A stretch of 23,386 nucleotides of DNA from Puniceicoccales bacterium (GTDB lineage: Bacteria > Verrucomicrobiota > Verrucomicrobiia > Opitutales > JAIRKQ01), in the NCBI GenBank assembly GCA_031288455.1, contig JAITRI010000007.1, positions 1 to 23,386 on the forward strand, read 5' to 3'. This document shows positions 7,156-16,200 of this stretch, in pieces (within the stretch, counting starts at the first letter, position 1; each line of letters starts with the position of its first letter). Under the pieces are notes generated by a model. The model saw only the letters and a program-made list of their open reading frames with translations, was not told where the DNA came from and did not search any database. Position numbers and translations under genes: made by a program.

Positions 7156-8874
7156 CTAGTCACTTTCGGTGACGAAATGCTCGAAGCCTGGGCCTTCCGC
7201 CTGCAGCTCATTGTCAAAGAATCCGTGCAGCTGGCGAATGCGCGTCGGATGTCGCATTTTTCTGAGCGCCTTCGCCTCAATTTGCCGTATTCTCTCGCGT
7301 GTGACGTTGAACATTTGGCCCACCTCCTCCAGAGTCCTGCTGTAGCCGTCCTTCAATCCAAATCGCAGCATGAGGACCTCTCTCTCGCGCTGCGTGAGAC
7401 TTCCAAGAACATTGCCGATTTTATCGCGCAGCAGACTGAAGGCGGTCATGTCGTACGGATTCTCGGCGCTCTTGTCCTCAATAAAATCCCCGAAGCTGGA
7501 ATCCTCATTGTCCCCGACTGGATTTTGCAGTGAAATCGGCTGCTGTGCCATCTTCATTATAGACTGCACCCGATCAATGGGCATTTTTATCTCCTTCGAA
7601 ATATCTTCCGCCGTCGGAGTGTGTCCCAATTCCTGCGTCAGCTGCTTTTGCGCCTGCATGACGCGGTTCAGAGAGTCGATCATGTGCACAGGAATGCGGA
7701 TTGTCCTCGCCTGGTCCGCGATCGAGCGAGTGATTGCCTGGCGTATCCACCAGGTCGCGTATGTGGAAAATTTATAGCCGCGGCGATATTCAAACTTTTC
7801 AACCGCTTTCATGAGGCCCATGTTCCCCTCCTGAATGGAGTCCAAAAACGACAGTCCGCGGTTTGTGTATTTCTTCGCAATGCTGATGACAAGGCGCAAG
7901 TTTGCCTCCACCATTTCGCGCTTCGCCTTGTATGCCTCATTCATGTGAAACTTGAAGGCCTTTAGGATTTCCACAAGTTTTTTCGGATCCGCCTCGTGCT
8001 TGAGTTCGAATTTTCTCAGCGCCTTATTAATCCTGTCGATTATGTCAGTCTGCGACATGTCTCCATTTTCCAGCGCCCTGGTGGCGCGCTCCAAATCGAC
8101 GTGCAACTGCGAAATTTGTTTACTATCGGGGCGCAATTTCGTGAGCGGCTCCTCAAATATTTTCATCTTGAAACAGAAGCGCTTCAGCACAGTTTTCAGC
8201 TGCATTTGAAACTGTTTCAGTCTCGCCTCGGAGACTCGTATTTTTTCCTCATCGGCGCTCTCCTTGGCATCCTGGTAATTTTTCCATGACTCCTTCACCT
8301 TGGAAAATAGCATTTTGCTGTCCTGGACGGCGCGCCCGAGCATCGTGTAATACGCCTCGCGGCTCTCTATTTTTTTATCGAGGACGATGCGGTCGAACCT
8401 CTCATCGCGGCGCAGTAGTTTTTCCGCCAAATCTATTTGGAACTCCGCTGTCAGATGTATGGAAAATAACTCGTCCTGTGCGCGCAATTCTTCCCGTTCG
8501 ATTTTTTTGGAAATGGCCACCTCCTCCGCTCTCGTGAGCAGCGGCACCTGTCCCATTTGCCGCAGATACATTCTGACCGGATCTTCGATGTTATCGCTGG
8601 CGGAGGGAATCGGGGCCGCCATCTCCTCTTCCATTTTGCTGTGATACTGCTCGATTTCCTCGGTGTCCAATATCTCGATGTTGAGGTTTTCGAGAATATT
8701 AATTATGTTCTCCGCCTCCTTCGGATTTGTGAGAGCGCCCGGGAGAGTCTCGTTAATGTCCTGCAGCGATACGTATCCTCGCTGCCGCGCAGATCTCAAA
8801 AGAGCCTGTATTCTAGCATTGGCATCGGCCGCCACTGAAATTTGTTCGCCGCTGTTACTATCGTGCCTAGTCAT
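7156..8874 (-). CDS. rpoD: RNA polymerase principal sigma factor (sigma-70, RpoD)
   Basis: This is the primary sigma factor, which directs core RNA polymerase to -35/-10 promoters. The ATG at 8874 gives 572 residues. Residues 1-75 form a region 1.1-like helical domain. Region 1.2 is at about 98-130 (DPVRMYLRQMGQVPLLTR). A long charged non-conserved segment follows, and then regions 2.1-2.4 (EANLRLVISIAKKYTNRGL; GYKFSTYATWWIRQAITR; ADQARTIRIPVHM). Region 3 and region 4.2 (RTLEEVGQMFNVTRERIRQ; EAKALRKMRHP) complete it. It is 22 bp downstream of dnaG on the same strand, the common dnaG-rpoD order, so it is probably cotranscribed. No clear Shine-Dalgarno sequence precedes the start. Identity is firm. 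Confidence 0.97.
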   Translation of the reverse strand: MTRHDSNSGEQISVAADANARIQALLRSARQRGYVSLQDINETLPGALTNPKEAENIINILENLNIEILDTEEIEQYHSKMEEEMAAPIPSASDNIEDPVRMYLRQMGQVPLLTRAEEVAISKKIEREELRAQDELFSIHLTAEFQIDLAEKLLRRDERFDRIVLDKKIESREAYYTMLGRAVQDSKMLFSKVKESWKNYQDAKESADEEKIRVSEARLKQFQMQLKTVLKRFCFKMKIFEEPLTKLRPDSKQISQLHVDLERATRALENGDMSQTDIIDRINKALRKFELKHEADPKKLVEILKAFKFHMNEAYKAKREMVEANLRLVISIAKKYTNRGLSFLDSIQEGNMGLMKAVEKFEYRRGYKFSTYATWWIRQAITRSIADQARTIRIPVHMIDSLNRVMQAQKQLTQELGHTPTAEDISKEIKMPIDRVQSIMKMAQQPISLQNPVGDNEDSSFGDFIEDKSAENPYDMTAFSLLRDKIGNVLGSLTQREREVLMLRFGLKDGYSRTLEEVGQMFNVTRERIRQIEAKALRKMRHPTRIRQLHGFFDNELQAEGPGFEHFVTESD

Positions 8875-8896
8875 CGCATTTACCGTCTAGCAAAAC

Positions 8897-10729
8897 TTAG
8901 CAAATCTGTGGAGGGGATCCCAATTTTTTGCGCAAAGCCAACCTATTTTTCTGTAAATTCCTCATAATATTCCCTTCGTCAAGAGAAATTTTGCGAATTT
9001 TTTCATTAACGGCTTCGATTTCCCCCTTGATGAAATTGGAAAAAATCTTCCGCAGGCATGCATTGGTGACGTTCACAGGATCGCAATCGTCGTCAAAATC
9101 GGCGAACGCGGCGCACATCAAATTTTTTTCGTCGTCCGCAAACGAACGCGAATGACACAGCATAGACATCCCGTCCCACATACCTTCCCGCACTTCGTTC
9201 AATAGTTTTAGCAAAATTTTTCCTTCGCGCGACAATAAACTTTGAAAAAATTGCTCATCGATGAATTTTGACATCTGTTTCGCCATTTTTTTATTAGCCA
9301 GAGCAATCGCCAGCAGCTGACTTTCGGCGCTTGATATTTTATGGGGAGACGCGCCCACGTTCGCCTCGAAATGTGCGACTGGTTCCGAAAATTTTTTACC
9401 GGTGGAGAATGATTTAAAGTCCTGCAGCAGGGAATGTCGATCGAGGTTTGCCGCCACCGAAAGCTCCAGCAGGTAACTTTCGCGCACAAGGACCGATTCC
9501 GACAGCGCAATTATTTCATAAATTCTCGCCAAATGCTCGGCTCTTTCGTTCGCGGTCATCTTTTTCCCGGATAAAAATCTGTGGACCAGGAACTCAATGG
9601 CCGTCATGGCAGATTTCTGCAGCGAATCGAAGCGATTACTAAAATCCTCACGGAAATATCCATCTGGATCATTTCCATCCGGCAGAATGAAAAATTTTAC
9701 ATCCAATCCAGCCGCGATCGCCATCGGCAGCATGCGCTCCGCCGCCTTCAGGCCAGGAGCATCGCCATCCAACAGACAATTCAACCGCGCCGCATATCTC
9801 CTCAGCGCACACAGCTGCACATCGCCAATGGCGGTCCCCTGCGGAGCAACGGCGGTATCGATGCCATTATCCCAGCAGCGGAGCACGTCGAGCTGTCCCT
9901 CCACAAGCCAAAAAACACCGCAGCGGTCTATGCATTGGCGTGCCCTGTGGAGCCCAAAAAGTAAACTTCCCTTGCGGAAAATTTCCGTCTCCGGAGAATT
10001 TATGTACTTTGCGTCCACGGCATCGTTCGCCGTCACACCATCAACAACGCGCGCCGAAAATGCCACCACTCTCCCCTGAATGTCGCGTATCGGAATCGTC
10101 AGCCGTGAATGAAATCGCATAATTCCACGCATCGGACTGGACTCCCCTTCTCTGAAATAAAAAATCCCGCTCGCCCTCACTGCATCCTGCGAAAATCCAG
10201 CGTCCAACATTTTTCGCAGCAGCGCACCGTCGCTGCTTCCACCGAAGCCTATGCCATTTTCCATGGCCGCATCCATGGAAAATTTCCTCACATCCGTCCA
10301 GTAGCGCCGCACTTTCTCGCCGATCGCACCGGCGGCGTGAAAATTTTTCACAAAAAAATCCGATGCCATGGCGTGCATGTCAAACAGAGATTTCCGCGAA
10401 TATGGCCGCGTTTCCACATCGGATGATTTCTCAAACTCCAGTGGAATATTGAATCGATTTGCTATCATTTCAACGGCATCCACAAATGATACATTTTCCT
10501 TCAGCTGGATAAACCTGAAAATATCACCGGCATGGCCAGAACTGAAGCAGCGGAACATTTTTTTCGACGGCATGACAAAAAATGACGGCGTTTTCTCCTG
10601 ATTGAACGGGCTAAGTCCGCGCCAATTGACTCCGCATCTTTTGAGCGACACGTGCGGCGATACCACATCGCATATGTCGACGGAATCCTTTATCCTTTCT
10701 ATGCATTCGCGAGTTATCATTCGCCCCAT
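8897..10729 (-). CDS. dnaG: DNA primase with degenerate zinc-binding motif
   Basis: DnaG makes RNA primers at the replication fork and binds the DnaB helicase. The ATG at 10729 gives 610 residues; an ATG at 10720 (MITRECIERIKDSVD) is an equally reasonable start. The N-terminal zinc-ribbon domain is recognisable (SPFNQEKTPSF; MFRCFSSGHAGD), but three of four ligands are replaced: the usual Cys40, His43, Cys61, Cys64 pattern reads S40, N43, C61, S64. The catalytic core keeps KYINSPETEIFRKG. The TOPRIM domain has VEGQLDVL with E277 and LLDGDAPG with D321 and D323, and PDGNDPDGYF follows. The C-terminal part is helical, as expected for helicase interaction. The gene is intact, upstream of rpoD and divergent from the DUF502 gene. 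The SPFN/CFSSG form is, as I recall, seen in Verrucomicrobiota primases, so it is probably a lineage trait rather than decay. Confidence 0.95.
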   Translation of the reverse strand: MGRMITRECIERIKDSVDICDVVSPHVSLKRCGVNWRGLSPFNQEKTPSFFVMPSKKMFRCFSSGHAGDIFRFIQLKENVSFVDAVEMIANRFNIPLEFEKSSDVETRPYSRKSLFDMHAMASDFFVKNFHAAGAIGEKVRRYWTDVRKFSMDAAMENGIGFGGSSDGALLRKMLDAGFSQDAVRASGIFYFREGESSPMRGIMRFHSRLTIPIRDIQGRVVAFSARVVDGVTANDAVDAKYINSPETEIFRKGSLLFGLHRARQCIDRCGVFWLVEGQLDVLRCWDNGIDTAVAPQGTAIGDVQLCALRRYAARLNCLLDGDAPGLKAAERMLPMAIAAGLDVKFFILPDGNDPDGYFREDFSNRFDSLQKSAMTAIEFLVHRFLSGKKMTANERAEHLARIYEIIALSESVLVRESYLLELSVAANLDRHSLLQDFKSFSTGKKFSEPVAHFEANVGASPHKISSAESQLLAIALANKKMAKQMSKFIDEQFFQSLLSREGKILLKLLNEVREGMWDGMSMLCHSRSFADDEKNLMCAAFADFDDDCDPVNVTNACLRKIFSNFIKGEIEAVNEKIRKISLDEGNIMRNLQKNRLALRKKLGSPPQIC

Positions 10730-10744
10730 AGACTTTCCATGAAT

Positions 10745-10849
10745 TTGTCACCGATGCAATCAAAATTATGGGCCCGCAGCTGTGCAATTTATTAGTGTTC
10801 GCGGCGCCCGAAAATTCCAGGATCCGCAGCAAAATTGTCACCGATGACA
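10745..10849. promoter_or_regulatory. Paired 12-bp motifs, one palindromic, between dnaG and the DUF502 gene
   Basis: TTGTCACCGATG occurs at 10745-10756 and again at 10835-10846, 90 bp apart, in the 171-bp gap between two divergent genes. The second copy is part of the inverted repeat TGTCA-CCGA-TGACA (10836-10849). The first lies 16 bp upstream of the dnaG start. This looks like a pair of protein-binding sites, but no known regulator is recognised. Confidence 0.4.
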
Positions 10850-10900
10850 GTTTTTGCATTGCCATTTCCCAAAAAAAGACTACCGTTTGTGTTCAATTGA

Positions 10901-11530
10901 GTGCTGAAAGCAATTAAAAAGTCGTTCGTAACCGGGATCGTCCTGACGCTTCCAATCGGCATTACGCTATTTTTCGTAAATGTGCTGCTCAAGTACATCG
11001 GAGAACCGGCCAGCAGAATACTATTCTATTGGCTGGATATAAATGTTCCCAATAGCTCTCCAATGAGCGCGCTGATAAATACCGTTTCCATAGTCCTTGT
11101 GGTGATCGTCATAGTCGCCATCGGACTTCTGTCGAAATTATTCCTCGGCAGGCTAATAATATCAGCCACCGAAAAGGTAATAAACTACGTGCCGTTTGTG
11201 AACGCCGTCTACAAAACCGTCAAACAGATAGCGGAAACATTCGGGAAGAGCAATAGCGAAGCGTTCAGCAAAACCGTGCTGATAGAGTATCCTAAGGATG
11301 GATGCTATGCACTCGGGTTCCTGTCCAGCGAGGCGAATGGAGAAGTGCAGGATAAAACGGGAGAAGTTGTGGTCTGCGTTTTCGTGCCAACAACACCAAA
11401 TCCAACCAGCGGATTTTTGCTGCTTGTGCCTAAGAAAAAAGTGACGGAGTTGGAAATGTCCGTTGCCGACGGCATGAAACTGATAATTTCAGGGGGGATA
11501 GTTGTTCCGCCCTATGGGAAAAAACAATGA
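10901..11530 (+). CDS. DUF502 family membrane protein
   Basis: The 209-residue protein starts at GTG (10901); no in-frame ATG precedes the first membrane segment. It has the DUF502 pattern: a hydrophobic helix at about residues 10-32 (GIVLTLPIGITLFFVNVLL), a second at about 60-82 (VSIVLVVIVIVAIGLLSKL), the motif VPFVNAVYKTVKQ, and a soluble C-terminal part with VPTTPNPTSGFLLLVP. Family members are inner-membrane proteins of unknown function. The C-terminal SGGIVVPP is typical. The ebfC start lies 10 bp past its stop, and holA follows, so the three genes are probably cotranscribed. It is divergent from dnaG. Confidence 0.9.
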   Translation: MLKAIKKSFVTGIVLTLPIGITLFFVNVLLKYIGEPASRILFYWLDINVPNSSPMSALINTVSIVLVVIVIVAIGLLSKLFLGRLIISATEKVINYVPFVNAVYKTVKQIAETFGKSNSEAFSKTVLIEYPKDGCYALGFLSSEANGEVQDKTGEVVVCVFVPTTPNPTSGFLLLVPKKKVTELEMSVADGMKLIISGGIVVPPYGKKQ

Positions 11531-11535
11531 AAGGA
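11531..11535 (+). promoter_or_regulatory. Shine-Dalgarno sequence that sets the ebfC start
   Basis: AAGGA ends five bases before the ATG at 11541, just after the stop of the DUF502 gene. It is the clearest Shine-Dalgarno sequence in the window and favours this ATG over in-frame starts at 11514 and 11535. Confidence 0.6.
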
Positions 11536-11540
11536 TGATC

Positions 11541-11828
11541 ATGGAAGACATGGAGAAATTGCTTAAAAGCATGACACAGATGAAGGATGGCATGGAAGCC
11601 ATGCAAAGCGAGTTGATCGCGTATACCGAATCACACGATGAAGGCGGCGTACACGTTGAAGTGCAGGGGGATGGAATAATCAAAAATTTGAGGTTTTCAC
11701 CCGGAACACCAGCGAACGTCGTCGAAAGTGCCATAAATAACGCCAATGCCAAGGTAAAGGCATACATCACCAAAAAGATGAATGCCATCACCCCTCCGGA
11801 ATTGCGCGATTCAGGCATAGCATCATAG
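11541..11828 (+). CDS. ebfC: YbaB/EbfC family nucleoid-associated protein
   Basis: A small DNA-binding protein that bridges and bends DNA as a dimer. From the ATG at 11541 it has 95 residues, near the family's usual 100-110. The order is as expected: an N-terminal helix (MEKLLKSMTQMKDGMEAMQ), then a beta-rich middle (GGVHVEVQGDGIIKNLRFSP), then a C-terminal helix (VVESAINNANAKVKAYITKK). Family genes often sit beside dnaX and recR; here the partner is holA, which begins 4 bp after the stop, so the link to replication genes is kept. In-frame starts further upstream would overlap the DUF502 gene and lack a ribosome binding site. Confidence 0.85.
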   Translation: MEDMEKLLKSMTQMKDGMEAMQSELIAYTESHDEGGVHVEVQGDGIIKNLRFSPGTPANVVESAINNANAKVKAYITKKMNAITPPELRDSGIAS

Positions 11829-11832
11829 AAGT

Positions 11833-12906
11833 ATGGCGATCAACAGCAAAAGCGTGACTTTTGTTAATGGCAGCGACGATTTCCTAGTGGATCGTCGCGC
11901 GCGCGTTTTATACGACTCCATCTGCGGCGGGTGTGGTGAAATTTTCCATCTGGACGATGCAAATAATTTTGGCGAAACGATCGGCCACGTAATTCTGTCA
12001 CTGGGGACGATTGCGATGTTTGAAAGCAGCAACACCATATGGCTGCGATCCGTTTGTTTTCTTGGAGGATCCGCCATTGCCGAAGGTGACAGGCGCGCCA
12101 TCGATGATCTTTTGGAAAACATCGGATCCGCGAGCGCCGATAGGCGCATAATAATTTCCGCTGCTCCGGTCGACAGGCGCACGAAATGGTACAAATCTTT
12201 GCTGCAGCTTGCCAGTGTCATCGATCTTGATGACGACGGGAACAGTTCCTCCGCGGAATCCACCATTGAAGCGCTCGCAAAGGAGTGCGGTGTTGGGATT
12301 GACGCGGATGCCGCGCCGCTGCTGCACATGAAATGCGGCAATAATTTCCGATTAATCGAGCAGGAAATCAATAAAATTTCAACAAATATTTTTGGAAAAA
12401 GATCCAACATTTCCTCCGAAGATGTGGAGACGCTCGTGGATGACCATGATTCCGGGAATTTTTTCGATCCCGTTGAAAAATTTTTCGAAGGAAATATTGC
12501 GGCCACCCTGCGCGCCATCGACAAATATTTTTTCTGCAACGGCGATGCTCGCCCACTACTGTCCGCTTTCCAATCCAGAAACAGACTGCTCATACAGTTG
12601 CAATCTCTGCTGCAGTCAAAGCGCATAAAAATCACCGGCGGTGCCATCGCGAAAAATGACATCGCATGCGCCGCGCGCGCACTGCACATGGACTCCTCCG
12701 AAAAGTCCACGTTCAATGTTTTTTCACAGAACCCGTGGTACCTCTCAAAATTGGTACGCCCGTGCGCGAATTTCCAATTGCGCCGGTTGCTTCTGTTCCA
12801 AACGCTGTTCGCAGCCGCCCTTTTGGAAATCACCGAACGGTGCCAGGAGCAAAAATATATCCTAAAAAATTTGGCCGTAAAATGTCTGTCGCGCTCCGCG
12901 CCGTGA
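11833..12906 (+). CDS. holA: DNA polymerase III delta subunit (clamp-loader wrench)
   Basis: HolA opens the beta sliding clamp inside the clamp-loader complex. The ATG at 11833 gives 357 residues, typical length. The N-terminal domain has the family start VTFVNGSDDFLVDRRA, and SSNTIWLRSVCFLGG matches the beta-strand preceding the clamp-opening segment. The middle has LHMKCGNNFRLIEQEINKIS, corresponding to the conserved delta motif in which a Gly-Asn-Asp or similar tract precedes L..E..KL. The C-terminal collar includes VEKFFEGNIAATLRAIDKYF and HMDSSEKSTFNVF. It is 4 bp after ebfC and is followed 7 bp later by repeat copy 2. Similarity is moderate, as is usual for this fast-evolving subunit. 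Confidence 0.87.
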   Translation: MAINSKSVTFVNGSDDFLVDRRARVLYDSICGGCGEIFHLDDANNFGETIGHVILSLGTIAMFESSNTIWLRSVCFLGGSAIAEGDRRAIDDLLENIGSASADRRIIISAAPVDRRTKWYKSLLQLASVIDLDDDGNSSSAESTIEALAKECGVGIDADAAPLLHMKCGNNFRLIEQEINKISTNIFGKRSNISSEDVETLVDDHDSGNFFDPVEKFFEGNIAATLRAIDKYFFCNGDARPLLSAFQSRNRLLIQLQSLLQSKRIKITGGAIAKNDIACAARALHMDSSEKSTFNVFSQNPWYLSKLVRPCANFQLRRLLLFQTLFAAALLEITERCQEQKYILKNLAVKCLSRSAP

Positions 12907-12912
12907 ACTTGC

Positions 12913-12987
12913 GTTTATGCCTCCGGCGGGCAGGGGCACAGCCCCTGCACCCGCCGCATCCGCGCAGCGGATGCGGATCGCTTTGCG
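12913..12987. repeat. Dispersed hairpin repeat, copy 2 (most complete)
   Basis: The unit starts GTTTATGCCTCCGGC. A first hairpin pairs GGCGGGCAGGGGC (12925-12937) with GCCCCTG-CA-CCCGCC (12941-12955), with an ACA loop and a two-base bulge. A second, CCGCATCCGC/GCGGATGCGG with a GCA loop (12954-12976), overlaps its last two bases. ATCGCTTTGCG ends the unit. It begins 7 bp after the holA stop. Confidence 0.9.
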
Positions 12988-13090
12988 TGAGAAGCGAAAA
13001 TCTCCGAAAAATGAAAACTAAAGTAAAATCGTCGGAGATCCAAAGACAAAGGCCACGAAGAACTAAAAAACATCGGCGCCGGGCATTTTT
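12988..13090. other. Spacer between repeat copies 2 and 3
   Basis: About 100 bp with no ORF I can support. An 8-bp inverted repeat, ATCTCCGA (13000-13007) and TCGGAGAT (13032-13039), is present with a 24-base loop. Its role is unknown. Confidence 0.4.
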
Positions 13091-13163
13091 GTTTATGCCT
13101 CCGGCGGGCAGGGGCACAGCCACTGCATCCCCCGCATCCGCGCAGCGGATGCGGATCGCTTAG
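13091..13163. repeat. Dispersed hairpin repeat, copy 3
   Basis: A direct repeat of copy 2, offset by 178 bp, starting GTTTATGCCTCCGGC. The second hairpin (13132-13154) is perfect and identical to copy 2. The first hairpin has decayed: GCCACTG replaces GCCCCTG, and extra bases disturb the base of the stem. It lies about 100 bp past the 3' end of the giant gene. Confidence 0.9.
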
Positions 13164-13263
13164 TGGAAAATATTGCCTTAGCCGTTCGAAATTTTTTTGT
13201 CAATCGCATGACCAATATCGCTCCTCGACTCTTTCTTTTGTGTTCAAACGTCAAGTGCTTTCC

Positions 13264-16200
13264 TTATGAGTCCTGTGCTTGGGCATAGACAGGAGCGCGC
13301 AGCAGGAGAAATTTAGATGCCATATCCCCAAGAGGATTATACCCAATGAAATTATTATGGTATGAAAATGCCGTGTTCCCATTAAATCTTGGAAGCTGTA
13401 TGTTATTTTGCTGCAATTCAAGTGGCAATTCTTCTCTGAAAATTTCCTTTTTATTTCCATTGAACAGATGCACATAGAAGCGCATGGGAGAGTCTTTGAA
13501 ATTTGGAATGGTCCACCCATCTGCATCTTTGGACTGTTCCAGAAGCGTCCATCCAGCTGTTGCGTACACCCGTGCGCCGGTTACTAAACCTTCCTTTATG
13601 AATCCTCTAAGCGCCATCGCCTGCGCCTGTGTCAGAAATGTTATGTCGCCATTTTCCTCCTGCGCGAAGAAGTAGCATTTGCGCATGGCATCGGAAAACA
13701 TGGGTATCATATGCCCTTGCTCTGTGTATGTAAACGGGATGGTCGCTTTTACGGAAGGCGGGAAAAGATTGCCGTAGCTCTGATATTCATTGGAAACATT
13801 GTCCACGTATTGCACATAATCTTGATCCGCGGAAGATGTTGAAAATTTGCAATTAAATACCTGCGAAATCGGGATCGTTTTCACGACTGTGGACATGAAA
13901 TCAGTGAGCGACCTTGGCTGCTGTGGTGGCTGCAGCTCCGGTTCATTGCCAAGTGTGCCATTGAATGTGTTGAAAAATTGACGCATGTCGCGCACGTGTT
14001 CCCCAATTAGTTGCATTTGCTGCTGCTGCTGCAATCTCTGCTGCTGCATTTGCTGCGTTTGCATTTCCTGCGTTGCATTTTCCGCATTTTGCTGCGTGAA
14101 CACTGTTCCCATCTCTCCTGGGACACGTCCGGCAAATGAAGCATTTGGCAGCACAACCTTTGCTCGCGATAGTAGTGCTTCGAGAGCACTATACGCTTCC
14201 GCCTGCCAGTCAATACCATTTGTGATAAAAGTGTGGTGTAGTATTGTGGCATTTTTTGAAAGAAATTTTCCGGTCATTTTTCTTATTTGAGTGTAAAAAT
14301 CTGTAAAATCTTGCAGTGGATTTACTCCAAGCGCTGCTTTTTTGATGGTATCCGTGTCGGTGAATGTTTCACGCTTGCGCAGCAGAATTTGTATTTCGCG
14401 CAGCATATTATTTATATTCCAGATGGTCAATTGAGCCTGTTCACGCGCTTTTTCCATTTTAGAGGTTTTAATTATATTTACATTGCGTCTTGCTTCTTCG
14501 CAGAGTTTGGCCGCCATATTCAATAGAAAGCGGTGAGTAATCGCCGTCGCGCGCTCGTACAAACACCGCTCTTCCATGTGAATATTTTTCCCGGCATCGT
14601 TTGTGATCAACATATTTTTAATTTCATCGACGGTCGCTCCACTGTCATTTGCGCCATCGGATTGCGTTGATTTTCTGAATGTGGTTATTGCCGGCCCTGA
14701 AAATGCAACGTCAATGTGCTGTCCCATTCCATACTGCCGCAATCGCATCAGTGTCTGTGCCAGGAAATCTGATGTCATTGATAGCGGTTCCGGCAGCAGC
14801 AGCATGCGCGTATCATCGCGCAATCCTGTAATATTTGTTCCTGTGCAGTGTGCCTGGTCATATATGATAAATAATTTTCTTCTGTCGTGTATGCCAGCGG
14901 CGAGCAAATCGGCATCCAAAAGGGATGCCACCGGCATTATTACCGTTTCCCCATTGTTACTCTTTCTTACCATCGCAAACGTCTGCCTCGCGTTATCCCA
15001 GAATAGTACGCCGTCAAATGGCATTGTTCTGTTGCTGATGATTTCAAAAATTTCCATGGCATTTTGCCCCATGTTGGGCGGCAAAAGCGCTCCCATGTCC
15101 AAAATCCCTGCAGGAATTCCTTTCCCTTTGCTCATATCCAATTCAGATTTTTCCAATTGATCGAGATATTTGCTAAAGATGTCTTTTGCCGTCTTCGATT
15201 GCAGCGTAAAACTGATGGCATCTTTTTTATGCAAATCATTGAAAAATGTGCTGATGCTCCCGCCAATGGCCATTCTATCGACGGATAAGTTATTGGCCAT
15301 TGGCGTGGGACAAATTGCGGCATTTCCCGGGGTTCCTGACATGGCCAATAGCGGCATCTCTTTCGCCATGAGAGGAATTTCCGCGGAATTGGTTTCGTAA
15401 AATTCATCTTGAAATGTGCACTTGGAGACTAATGAAAAAATGCTAAATCTATTTGTGATCGCCGATGCATCTGTCTTCAGCGGACTCCCATTGACGTGCA
15501 TCAATATTTGGGATACCACTGCAATGTCTTCCGGAGATTTAATTTTAAAAATTTCACTTCTTTTCGAAAAAAATGACAGCTTGCAGCCAGTTACTGTTTC
15601 AAAAATTTTCCCCGCTCCCGTTTTGTCAAATTCAACATCTGCGTTTACCATGCGTTCATCCATCGCATTCCGCATGCTTTGGTTGATGAATGAGATCATT
15701 TGCTCTTGGGTTATGCCGATCTGCGCAGCCGTTACGCATGATAAGGAGAGTTCCATGATTGGATCTCGAAAACATCCGTAGGACATTTCTCCCCTATCAT
15801 ATGGCACCACTCGCGTTTTATTTTTATCGAAACCATAGTCCGTTCCATATTTCCGCTGCAGCATATCCGGCACATATTTATCCAACAGGATGCGCGCTAA
15901 CCACATACTTGATACAAATTGTGGATTCCACTCATCTTCATTGAATGTACTTGTTGTCCCCAATAGAAATTTTTCGCATTCATCTTTTAAGGGTTCGCCT
16001 GCACCGGTAAAATCAAATTGCAACAGCACACGATTCGCAAGTTTTGTGCGCATATTTTTTTCATAAGTTTCGACATTGAACAGTTCGCTTTGGGTGTTTT
16101 CGCAGATACCGGTTTCGGCCGACATTTCGGTGGCCATGTGCAATACCATATTCCCGATGATGGTTTCCATATGCTGCGGGATGCGCTGCTGCGTGCCAAC

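Noticed and set aside
8897..10729. DnaG as a decaying pseudogene because of lost zinc ligands
   Set aside because: The frame is intact, the TOPRIM acidic residues are present, and it is followed closely by rpoD; the change looks like a lineage trait.
12666..13163. Plus-strand 165-codon frame spanning the holA 3' end and both repeats
   Set aside because: It overlaps holA in another frame and its C-terminal part is translation of the repeat hairpins.
12913..13163. CRISPR array
   Set aside because: Only two long units about 178 bp apart with internal hairpins and no cas genes; this is a dispersed repeat.
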